Shown piece by piece: positions 55,206 through 62,890 of a stretch of DNA of 64,000 nucleotides. The notes under the pieces are model-generated. The model saw nothing but the letters and a program-made list of their open reading frames with translations. It made no database searches and was not told where the DNA came from. Numbering within the stretch: position 1 is the stretch's first letter; each line of letters starts with the position of its first letter. The DNA comes from Pseudovibrio flavus. Its GTDB lineage: Bacteria > Pseudomonadota > Alphaproteobacteria > Rhizobiales > Stappiaceae. The DNA is taken from assembly GCF_009711345.1 (NCBI RefSeq), contig NZ_SMMA01000064.1, positions 248,001 to 312,000 on the forward strand. Direction: 5' to 3'. The translations under genes were made by a program, and so were the position numbers.

Positions 55206-56857
55206 GACGCGGCCGAGGCGCCAATAGCTTCATCTTTGCGTTCAAATGGCGCTTCATATTGGCGGCGGATCATGTCTGCCGCCTTCTCGGCGATCATTAT
55301 CGCAGGCGCATTTGTATTGCCGGAAATGATCGTCGGCATGACCGATACATCAACAACGCGCAGGCCCTCAAGCCCCCGCACTTTCAACTCGGCATCTACA
55401 ACGCTCATCTCATCAGCACCCATTTTACAGGTGCCTGCCGGATGGTAGATCGTCTCCGCCCGTTGGCGAATAGCTGAGCGAACATCCTCTCTGCTCGTTC
55501 CCATGTGGTACAGCGGCTTGCCGCGATAGGCGTCAAACGGCGCGCTCTCTAGAATTGCGCGGGTTTTCTCAACGCCGTCTGCCATAACCTCCATATCCTC
55601 AGGCTCACTCAGGTACCGCGGATCAATGCGCGGCGGAACGCGTGGGTCATTGGAATAAAGGCCGATTTCACCTCGGGATTTGGGCCTTAGAACACATACA
55701 TGACACCCAAAGCCGTAGCCCATGTGGAGTTTGCGGGCGTGATTATCGACGATTGCAATAACGAAGTGGTGCTGCAGGTCTGCCCGCCCGCCTGACTGGT
55801 TGGAATGGAAAAACGCACCAGCCTCGGAGGCTGGAGAAGCGATCATGCCGCTTCCATCCTCCCGCCACTGCATGGCTTCTTTCGCCAGTTGGATTGCGGG
55901 GCGAATGCCGATGCCGACCATATCCGTGTTATCGGAGCGGTACGATACCGTGTAGTCCAAATGATCTTGCAGGTTTTGCCCGACACCTTCCAGCTTGTGA
56001 TGCACTGTGATGTCGTTGCGTCCCAGTTCCACCTCTGGGCCAATGCCGGACAGCATCATGATATGCGGGCTCTGGATGGCTCCGGCGCTTAGGATCGTCT
56101 CCTTCTCCGCTTTGATAGTGTGCATGCGTCCCCTTTGGATGAAGGAGACACCAGTGACGCGGGTTTCCTCCATATTGAGTGCGATCACGCGGGCACCGGT
56201 TAAAACGGTGAGGTTGGGCCGGTCCATAACCGGATGGAGGTAGGCGGCGGCAGCCGAACAGCGCTCGCCTTTGCGGTGGTCGTGAAACTGGGTGACGTGG
56301 TAAAGGCCCGCGCCTTCCTGTGTTTCGCTGTTAAAGTCATCGTTTCTAGCAATGCCGTTCAAACCGGCTGCTTCAATAAAGGCCTCACTCAAAGCGCGAG
56401 GACTGCGCTGATCACTGACATGAAGTGGTCCGTGCCCGCCGTGAAGCGGCGAGCGGCCATGCTGGAACTGTTCGGACTTCAAAAAGTACGGCAGCACATC
56501 ATCATAGGCCCAGCCGTCGCAGCCATTCTCTGCCCAGCTGTCGTAATCTTCCCTTTGGCCGCGCACATACAACATGGCGTTAATGGCACTTGAGCCGCCC
56601 AAGGCTTTGCCTCGCGGCTGGAAAAGGCGTCTGCCGTTCAAATGCTTTTGCGGAGCACTTTGGAAGGCCCAGTTGTTGAGCTTGAGAGGGCGGCCGGGAA
56701 CGCAGGCGACAATGCCCAGAGGCGCGCGCACAACAACGGAGCGGCCCTCCCCGCCAGCTTCCAAAAGGCAAACTTTAACGTCAGGATTTTCAGAAAGACG
56801 GGCAGCCAGTACAGAACCGGCAGAACCTCCGCCAGCGATAATGAAGTCGTAGTGCAA
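55202..56857 (-). CDS. GMC-family flavoprotein oxidoreductase (choline dehydrogenase-like)
   Basis: FAD enzyme of the glucose-methanol-choline family. The Rossmann loop is IIAGGGSAGSVLAARLSE at the N-terminus, GMC signature 1 is in PRGKALGGSSAINAMLYVRG, and signature 2 in GAIQSPHIMMLSGIGP. The C-terminus has HPAGTCKMG and NTNAPAIMIAEKAADMI with the active-site pair His and Asn. It resembles alcohol and choline dehydrogenases; the substrate is not clear. The start is TTG at 56857 (551 residues), with GGGAGGGG just before; a longer frame to 56896 adds nothing family-like. No betaine operon genes are near, so BetA itself is less likely. Confidence 0.87.
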   Translation of the reverse strand: MHYDFIIAGGGSAGSVLAARLSENPDVKVCLLEAGGEGRSVVVRAPLGIVACVPGRPLKLNNWAFQSAPQKHLNGRRLFQPRGKALGGSSAINAMLYVRGQREDYDSWAENGCDGWAYDDVLPYFLKSEQFQHGRSPLHGGHGPLHVSDQRSPRALSEAFIEAAGLNGIARNDDFNSETQEGAGLYHVTQFHDHRKGERCSAAAAYLHPVMDRPNLTVLTGARVIALNMEETRVTGVSFIQRGRMHTIKAEKETILSAGAIQSPHIMMLSGIGPEVELGRNDITVHHKLEGVGQNLQDHLDYTVSYRSDNTDMVGIGIRPAIQLAKEAMQWREDGSGMIASPASEAGAFFHSNQSGGRADLQHHFVIAIVDNHARKLHMGYGFGCHVCVLRPKSRGEIGLYSNDPRVPPRIDPRYLSEPEDMEVMADGVEKTRAILESAPFDAYRGKPLYHMGTSREDVRSAIRQRAETIYHPAGTCKMGADEMSVVDAELKVRGLEGLRVVDVSVMPTIISGNTNAPAIMIAEKAADMIRRQYEAPFERKDEAIGASAAS

Positions 56858-56992
56858 GGTATGCCCCTCCCTGCGGCTTGTTTGCCTGTGCAACATCTAT
56901 TGCTGGAAGGCTACCGACAAGCAGGCGGGCGGACCACCCGTAATTATCTCTGGTGTCTAGGCTTTTGGTCGAAGTTTGAAGCTGGCGTGAAT

Positions 56993-57484
56993 TTAGCCAA
57001 GTCGCCGGTCAGGGTCGGAGATGTCTTGCAAACGGCGGGCCGCGCACTGGGCAAAGCGCAAGGTGACGGCTTTTCTGCGGGCAGCAGCCAGCTTATGTTC
57101 TGGCGCCTCTCTTATTATTTCGGCTCCGTAACTATCGCAGAGAATAAGCCCAGCCTCTTGCGGAAAGATATCCAGCGGAACCTCCGCAACCGTCGCGAAG
57201 TAGAGGCGGTCACAAAAATCGCGATAGGTTTCCCATTTGCTGTCTGCTCTAAAATCGGCAACTGAAGATTTGATCTCGATAATCCAGAGGTCAGATTTTG
57301 GTCCAAGTGCGAGTAGATCGGCCCGACGCCCCGAGGCAAGCGTTACTTCGGGAACGGAGCAGAAATCCAGACCACGGAGATAACGTTGGCAACCACGTTG
57401 GATTTTCAGCGCTGTTTCCGATTGGCGACCGTCAATGAGCGGGTCTTTCAGCTGCACGCGGTTCCTATCCGAAATAAAGGTCAT
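56993..57484 (-). CDS. mmcB: MmcB family DNA repair protein
   Basis: A 163-residue PD-(D/E)XK nuclease-like protein of the MmcB family, named in Caulobacter, where it belongs to the DNA-damage response. Nuclease-type residues are visible in GRRADLLAL and LWIIEIKSSVADFRADSKW, which fit the D...ExK core, followed by YRDFCDRLYFAT. The family is thought to handle damaged DNA; details are not proven. It stands upstream of the GMC gene on the same strand, with 135 bp between. I see no LexA box nearby, so SOS control cannot be claimed. Confidence 0.9.
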   Translation of the reverse strand: MTFISDRNRVQLKDPLIDGRQSETALKIQRGCQRYLRGLDFCSVPEVTLASGRRADLLALGPKSDLWIIEIKSSVADFRADSKWETYRDFCDRLYFATVAEVPLDIFPQEAGLILCDSYGAEIIREAPEHKLAAARRKAVTLRFAQCAARRLQDISDPDRRLG

Positions 57485-57550
57485 CAGGTCTCCTCAGATC
57501 AGTACCTAGCCTAGCACGCCTGCGTCAGTGGCTGAACCCACGCCCAGCAC

Positions 57551-58606
57551 TCAGTGTCCAGAGGGCGTTTCAATGCCAAGCTTGGAAGCAAGCTCGGCCA
57601 TGCGGTCATCAATCGGAAAGCGCTCCATGGTCTCGCTGAGGAGTTCAGTGGCCTGCGAGTGATGCCCTTCAGACATCAAGGTCTCGACAGCCAGCAGAGG
57701 GAACTTCTTGCGCCAGCGTTTTGGACAATTGGCAAGAACCGGATCATCAGTGATCGCGGCATCCCATTTCTTCAATAAAGAGACAGCTCTCCCGGTTTCT
57801 CCAGATTGCGAGAGAAGTTCTGCTGCAAGCAATCCCGCTCCCGCGTTGTCCAAGGTGGCTAAAACTTCAAGGTCCACATCATCGCCTTGACCTGCTGATG
57901 CAAAAAGTGAAAGCCCCTCGTAAGAGCTGTCAAACGGCATCTGCTTCTCGTGGAGAAGCTCTCGGATATCTCGTGTGAAAGTTGTGATCAGCTTGCGGAT
58001 AACATTGATCGTGTAGAGGTGGTCATGGCTAGCGTGTGATGAAGAAACCAAGAGAATTTCGATATTATTTCGGTTTCGTAATGAGTTTAAGGCGTTGAAA
58101 CTATAGACATCGACCGCATCAAAAGCGCCAAAGATAATATGCACGGGATGATTTGGCGGACTTGCCTCCAAAAGAGCAGCTACTGATGGAGCAGTTCGCG
58201 CTGCAAGGCCTATATGCTCAAGGCTTTGGCTTTGCAGCAGACCAAGTGGAACCTCAGGTCCAAATGCATAGATTTCACCGTCCTGCCGCCGCAAGCCGGT
58301 AACAAGCGCACCGTAAGCACCCATTGAAGCACCGTAATAGATGATGCGGGTTGGGCTTGCTGCATGAATAGCGCCGTCGATGGCAGCATCAATGGCTGCT
58401 TCTTGGTTCATGTACCAGCCGTTTCCGACATGGTTTAGGAACAGGCAAGCGTGCTGTGTCTTTGCAAACAGTCGCTCAAGGCCAAATTTTCCGGAGGGGA
58501 TTCGTGCTTGAGAAAACACGATGACAAGTGTGGTGGACTGACCCGCTGGTTTAAAGCGGGTCTCCAAGATCGTGTTTGGTGATGGCTCGTGCATCACGTC
58601 AGTCAT
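57551..58606 (-). CDS. Alpha/beta-hydrolase fold protein with helical C-terminus
   Basis: I do not recognise the family. The 351 residues split into an alpha/beta-hydrolase-like part (about 25-210) and a helical, repeat-like C-terminus (about 250-345). In the first, IIYYGASMGAYGALV has the G-x-S-x-G nucleophile elbow (Ser near residue 94), the acid is probably Asp in FGAFDAVDVY, and the histidine in SSSHASHDHLY. In the second, short helices with the spacing of TPR units appear (AAELLSQSGETGRAVSLLKKW and the related ATELLSETMERFP). It could process an ester on a surface polymer or another cell-envelope substrate, but this is a guess. The gene is more AT-rich than its neighbours. Start codon ATG at 58606. 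Confidence 0.62.
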   Translation of the reverse strand: MTDVMHEPSPNTILETRFKPAGQSTTLVIVFSQARIPSGKFGLERLFAKTQHACLFLNHVGNGWYMNQEAAIDAAIDGAIHAASPTRIIYYGASMGAYGALVTGLRRQDGEIYAFGPEVPLGLLQSQSLEHIGLAARTAPSVAALLEASPPNHPVHIIFGAFDAVDVYSFNALNSLRNRNNIEILLVSSSHASHDHLYTINVIRKLITTFTRDIRELLHEKQMPFDSSYEGLSLFASAGQGDDVDLEVLATLDNAGAGLLAAELLSQSGETGRAVSLLKKWDAAITDDPVLANCPKRWRKKFPLLAVETLMSEGHHSQATELLSETMERFPIDDRMAELASKLGIETPSGH

Positions 58607-58623
58607 GGTGAGCGATAACTCGC

Positions 58624-60012
58624 TTATTTCCGTTTCAGGTAAGCACCGGTAGACGGCGCAGACTGTGCCTGACCATCATTGCCGCGGGAACGACGTGGAG
58701 GCTGGGATGGTTTCTTTGCGCCGCCTTTAGGCCCGCTTGGCTTGTTTCCGGTAGGCTTGAATTGACCTGATCCAGACTTTGCCTTGCCTTGGCCAGAACC
58801 CTTCTTGCCGCCTTTGCCTTGGAACTTAGGAGTGCGTGCAGACTTCGGCTCGCTGTCGGATTTGAACCAAGGATAGCCTTCCAGAACTTCGATTTTCTGG
58901 CGGGTGAGGTTTTCGATAGCGCGCAGCATACCGCGCTCTTCCGGCAGACAAAGGCTGATAGCCTCGCCATCGCGGCCAGCACGCGCTGTGCGGCCAATAC
59001 GGTGAACGTAGTTCTCGGTCACGTTCGGCATGTCAAAGTTGATCACGCGGGAAATGCCGGTCACATCGATACCACGAGCGGCAACGTCGGTTGCAACGAG
59101 CACCTTGATACGCTTGCGCTTGAACAGATCCAGCGTTTTCTGGCGCTCGGCCTGATCCATGTCACCATGAATAGCCTGCGCATCGATACCCTGCGCTGCG
59201 AGCGCTCCGGCAAGCTGCGCTGTACGTTCACGCGTTCCGGCAAAAACGAGTGCGCTTTCAACGCCCTCTTCGTTCAGAAGCTCGATAAGAAGCGGCTGCT
59301 TTTGCTTCTCTTCTTTAAGATGCGCGATTTTCTGCGTTACCGTTTCTACGGTTGTCGCGGCAGGGGCGACTTTCACCTCAACCGGATTGCGCAGGAAACG
59401 CTTTGAAAGAGCCGCAATTGGCTTTGGCATTGTTGCGGAGAAGAACAGCGTCTGACGCTCAGGCGGCAGCAGATCGGCAAGCTCTTGCAGAATTTCAAAG
59501 AAGCCCAGATCCAGCATCTGATCGGCTTCATCGAGCACGAAGATTTCCAGGTCATCAAAGTGAACGGCGTTGCGGCGATAAAGGTCCATCAAGCGACCCG
59601 GTGTCGCTACGAGGATATCAATACCGCGCTGACAGGCTTTAACCTGCGGGCCAATCGGAACGCCGCCAACAACACAGCCAAAGTGCATCGGCAAGCGGCC
59701 GGAATAGGCTTTGATGTTGGAGTGGATCTGATCGCTCAGCTCGCGGGTTGGTGACAGGATCAGTGCGCGCACGCCGCGCGGAGAGGCGCGGTAACGGCTC
59801 TCGTTAAGGCGCTGGATGAGAGGAAGCGAGAACGCAGCGGTTTTGCCAGTGCCGGTTTGCGCGAGGCCAAGCAGATCTTTGCCTTCCAGAACAACAGGGA
59901 TCGCCTGTTCCTGAATAGGTGTTGGTTTGGTGTATTGCTTTGCGTCCAGCGCATTCAAAAGGGGCTTGATAAGGCCCAGTTCTGCAAAATCGGTCAACCT
60001 ATGATCTTTCAC
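58624..60012 (-). CDS. rhlE: DEAD-box RNA helicase (RhlE type)
   Basis: ATP-dependent RNA helicase of 462 residues that remodels ribosomal and other RNA. Motif I is GLAQTGTGKTAA, Ia PTRELSDQI, II VLDEADQM, III FSATMP, V VATDVAARGID and VI YVHRIGRTARAGR, with the Q motif TPIQEQAI near residue 33. The tail from about 388 is lysine/glycine/serine-rich and disordered, suitable for RNA binding. The start is GTG at 60012. Its ribosome site GGAG lies inside the loop of a 6-bp hairpin (60016-60036), so translation may be controlled by RNA structure. Divergent from the ArsR-type regulator gene. Confidence 0.94.
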   Translation of the reverse strand: MKDHRLTDFAELGLIKPLLNALDAKQYTKPTPIQEQAIPVVLEGKDLLGLAQTGTGKTAAFSLPLIQRLNESRYRASPRGVRALILSPTRELSDQIHSNIKAYSGRLPMHFGCVVGGVPIGPQVKACQRGIDILVATPGRLMDLYRRNAVHFDDLEIFVLDEADQMLDLGFFEILQELADLLPPERQTLFFSATMPKPIAALSKRFLRNPVEVKVAPAATTVETVTQKIAHLKEEKQKQPLLIELLNEEGVESALVFAGTRERTAQLAGALAAQGIDAQAIHGDMDQAERQKTLDLFKRKRIKVLVATDVAARGIDVTGISRVINFDMPNVTENYVHRIGRTARAGRDGEAISLCLPEERGMLRAIENLTRQKIEVLEGYPWFKSDSEPKSARTPKFQGKGGKKGSGQGKAKSGSGQFKPTGNKPSGPKGGAKKPSQPPRRSRGNDGQAQSAPSTGAYLKRK

Positions 60013-60036
60013 TTGTGCGGCGCTCCATAGGCCGCA
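60010..60036 (-). promoter_or_regulatory. Hairpin holding the rhlE ribosome binding site
   Basis: Minus-strand TGCGGC (60031-60036) pairs with GCCGCA (60016-60021); the loop CTATGGAGC (60022-60030) includes the GGAG site, and GTG starts 3 nt after the stem. This could expose or hide the site according to temperature or helicase level. Confidence 0.5.
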
Positions 60037-60286
60037 AACCCGTTCAGGTCCTATTAAATTGAAGTTTTATTCTGCCTAAGCTGTCACAAACAAGCGCCAA
60101 TCAGCAAATTGTAGGTGATGCTGGCGAAAGGGAGAAAGCCTGCCAAAAAGCAAGGTGCCTTCCCGCGAAAAAAGGTCAGATGGCCCTCATCTGTTGCCTT
60201 ACCCTTTAAAAGTCAAGAGAAATCGACAGCAGCCGAACTCTCTGCCATAATGAGCGCTTGTTTCGATTTGAGTTTTGACGGCACCG
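60013..60286. promoter_or_regulatory. Divergent intergenic region rhlE / ArsR-type gene
   Basis: About 270 bp with promoters for both divergent genes. Apart from the rhlE leader hairpin I see no operator or supported small gene. A plus-strand frame from 60115 lacks a ribosome site and looks unlike a protein. Confidence 0.4.
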
Positions 60287-60613
60287 ATGGAATTGCAAGA
60301 AAAGATGGATTTGTCCCAGATGGAGCCTAAAGCAGAGGCTGCGGCTGAGCTTTTGTCATCTATGGCTCACCCCAAGCGGCTTCTAGTGCTGTGCACGCTG
60401 CTCGGCGGAGAGTGTTCGGTAGGGCATTTGGTAGAAATAACCGGATTGAGCCAGTCCGCGCTAAGCCAGCATCTAGCGAAGATGCGCGCCAGCGAACTCG
60501 TCACCACGCGCCGTAGTGCGCAAACCATCTACTATTCTCTCGCCAGCCATGAAGTAGAGCAGATATTGCAAACGCTTTACCAGCTCTACTGCGCACCACA
60601 AACCTCTGCCTAA
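60287..60613 (+). CDS. ArsR-type regulator of the NolR/BigR/SqrR group
   Basis: Winged-helix repressor of 108 residues. The DNA-reading helix is GLSQSALSQHLAKMR, and the wing RRSAQTIYYSLAS is close to rhizobial NolR. Two cysteines, VLCTL (Cys36) and LYCAPQ (Cys102), are placed as in the persulfide sensors BigR and SqrR; NolR as I recall it lacks them. A third cysteine is at 43. It may therefore answer to reactive sulfur rather than a metal; there is no ArsR metal motif such as ELCVCD. The start is uncertain (TTG 60275, ATG 60287, ATG 60305). Its stop shares bases with the stop of the convergent DedA gene. No sulfide-oxidising gene is near. Confidence 0.82.
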   Translation: MELQEKMDLSQMEPKAEAAAELLSSMAHPKRLLVLCTLLGGECSVGHLVEITGLSQSALSQHLAKMRASELVTTRRSAQTIYYSLASHEVEQILQTLYQLYCAPQTSA

Positions 60614-62622
60614 GGGCGCGGACCTGCTATTACAACGGTCTCACCAGTTGGATAGGACTTCATAAGCGCATGGGGTAGGTCCACCAGCTCGCGCTTGATG
60701 TCTGCACCCTTTTCCGCATCATCTGTGATTGCCGAGAACTCACCAAACAGGCGGATCGTTTCCTCGCTAATCACTGTGCCGGTGTAAAGCGGCTCTACCG
60801 CGCCGTCGTCAGCAGCAAGCTGATAGCGCGACTTCCATAGCCAGAAGACCTGACGGTGATCGATATCGCCTTCCATGACCATGGTAAGCGTTGGAAGACG
60901 GCCAAGGTTTGTTTGCGGTACAGGTGGCAGGTCGATTGCTGGTGTTTCTCCGGTCAGATAGCCGATTGCGGAAGGAACAGACCAGTCTTTGGCAACCCGC
61001 CAGCCTTCTTTTTCCATCAAGGCCTGCAGCTCATCTGGGGTGCCAGACCATTGCAGAACGATGTCCTCTTCAAACTCACCAATCAGATTGATGCGCTTTG
61101 CCGGAATATTCTGCCAGCCGGTTCTGCGCCACTGTACATAGCCCATCACCAGAAGACCGCTGCGAACACGGTAGTCAAACTGCGCTTCTTTGAAGCCTGC
61201 CGGAATGTGGAAAGCGGAGATGGCAAGAAGTGTACTAACCGCAATGGCAGCTAGGGTATTGCGGCCGATCTTCTCGTTGCTGATATGGCCAAATATAAAG
61301 CCGAATACCGCCGTTGTACCAGCGCCAAAGAAGAGGCCGGCAACCACATCAGACATCCAGTGGGCGCCCAGATAAACGCGGCTGAAACCGATCATGATGG
61401 CAAAGGTGGCAGCAAGTGAATAGATCAGCGTTTTAACGCGCAGTGAACGCTCGTGAGCAATAAGAACCGCCAGTACGCCCCACAAAACAGCGTTGATGGT
61501 TGTGTGACCGGACGGAAACGAGAAAGAGTGAGCACCGTCGAACAGTTCAATCGGTCTATCGCGGCCCAGTAGCGTCTTTGCAATCACTACAAACAGCGCG
61601 GAGCTTGCGATAGCGATAATAAAGCCGCTTGCCCGTCGCCACGCTTTGCAGCGCATAAGATAGAGCGCGACAGCGCCGGTAATCATGGTGGTAACAATGC
61701 CATCGCCCATCATGGTGATGGAGATCATAAAGTCATCCATACGCGGCGTTCTGGCTGTTTCAAAAAGCGTATTGATCGCTTCATCAGCCCGCGCCAACGG
61801 CATGTCGGGCGAAATGGCACTGATAAACCAGACAAAGGCGGGATAGGTGGTTAGCAGCACCGCAGCAGAAAACAGCATACCAACGGAGCGTGGATTCTCC
61901 GGGTTATAGGTCTGGGCAATCCACTGAGAGAATGAGCCGGGACGACGGGCAAACCAATTGATGATTGCTTGATGCGAGCCGCCGAAAACCGGCATGATAA
62001 ACATAATCATCCAGCGGATGAGAACAACGGCAACCAGAAGCGCAAGACAGAGCCCGCCCAGCACAATAGCGAGGCGAGTGTTGGTTGCGCTGATTGCCGA
62101 AAGCGCCGAGCCAGCCATAACACCGGGCAGAATGTGCGCAGCCGTCCAGAACACAGCTGAAACAACATTGACCACCTGAAATTTTATCAGGCTCATATCC
62201 GCCATACCGGCAATACCGGCAACAACAGACTTCACACCCGGTACAAACCTGCCAATGAAGATGCTCTTGCCGCCGTGTTTTTCAAAGAAACGCTCACCTG
62301 CATCGACAAGATAGGAGTACTTGCTGAAAGGCCAGACAGTGCGGATCCGGTCTTTAAAGAAATACCCTACCCAATAGGAAACAGCATCGCCCACCACTGC
62401 ACCGGCAAGGGTCCAGAGGAAAATGGAAGTGAAGTCCAGCTTACCAAGACCGATCAGCGTACCTGCACCCACCAGCACAACCGTGCTTGGAAAGAACAAA
62501 CCAACCAGAAACAGCGCCTCACCCATCGCGACGAAAAAGCAGATAAAGCCTGCCAGAGATGGGTTTGCGCCGATAAAGGCTACAATCTGCTGCAAATATT
62601 CGGTTATAAAGTCTGTATTCAC
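60610..62622 (-). CDS. Fusion of DedA, PAP2 phosphatase and LssY-like domain
   Basis: A 670-residue membrane protein. Residues 1-215 form a DedA/SNARE-associated domain (GRFVPGVKSVVAGIAGM); such proteins move or flip undecaprenyl phosphate or phospholipids. Residues ~225-450 are a PAP2 lipid phosphatase with all three motifs: KTLLGRDRP, PSGHT and SRVYLGAHWMSD. The C-terminal part (about 470-670) is an LssY-type soluble domain, with GRLPTLTMVMEGDIDHRQVFW. The pairing suggests recycling of a lipid carrier: dephosphorylation and transport in one protein. This three-part layout is known in proteobacteria but its substrate is not. The start is ATG at 62622. Confidence 0.87.
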   Translation of the reverse strand: MNTDFITEYLQQIVAFIGANPSLAGFICFFVAMGEALFLVGLFFPSTVVLVGAGTLIGLGKLDFTSIFLWTLAGAVVGDAVSYWVGYFFKDRIRTVWPFSKYSYLVDAGERFFEKHGGKSIFIGRFVPGVKSVVAGIAGMADMSLIKFQVVNVVSAVFWTAAHILPGVMAGSALSAISATNTRLAIVLGGLCLALLVAVVLIRWMIMFIMPVFGGSHQAIINWFARRPGSFSQWIAQTYNPENPRSVGMLFSAAVLLTTYPAFVWFISAISPDMPLARADEAINTLFETARTPRMDDFMISITMMGDGIVTTMITGAVALYLMRCKAWRRASGFIIAIASSALFVVIAKTLLGRDRPIELFDGAHSFSFPSGHTTINAVLWGVLAVLIAHERSLRVKTLIYSLAATFAIMIGFSRVYLGAHWMSDVVAGLFFGAGTTAVFGFIFGHISNEKIGRNTLAAIAVSTLLAISAFHIPAGFKEAQFDYRVRSGLLVMGYVQWRRTGWQNIPAKRINLIGEFEEDIVLQWSGTPDELQALMEKEGWRVAKDWSVPSAIGYLTGETPAIDLPPVPQTNLGRLPTLTMVMEGDIDHRQVFWLWKSRYQLAADDGAVEPLYTGTVISEETIRLFGEFSAITDDAEKGADIKRELVDLPHALMKSYPTGETVVIAGPRP

Positions 62623-62890
62623 AAACGGCTCACTGATTACCCGGGAGACATTGGTAGCTACTTAGAGACACCAGATGCGATTATCAACGCAGCTTGTGCG
62701 AAAATAGTCGAATTTGAAAAGCGTTTCCTTCACCATTAATGCAGCCTTTAGCAGAAACTTGCGGGCTTTGCATGCTATGGATTGTGAGCTGGAAGAATTA
62801 GAATTTCTGCGTAAAAGATGCAGTTTTAGCTTGAGACAGGCCCTCTCGCTGGGCCAAAACGACCCCGCAAAAAACAAATCGGTAGGCACC
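62623..62890. promoter_or_regulatory. Divergent intergenic region DedA-PAP2 / polyphosphate gene
   Basis: 268 bp with divergent promoters expected. A short inverted repeat, GGCCC-N7-GGGCC (62839-62855), lies 35 bp before the start of the polyphosphate gene and may be an operator or a leader hairpin. I see no gene here. Confidence 0.4.

Noticed and set aside
60115-60330. Small plus-strand frame of 71 codons before the ArsR-type gene
   Set aside because: No ribosome site, unusual basic composition, and it overlaps the ArsR-type start in another frame.
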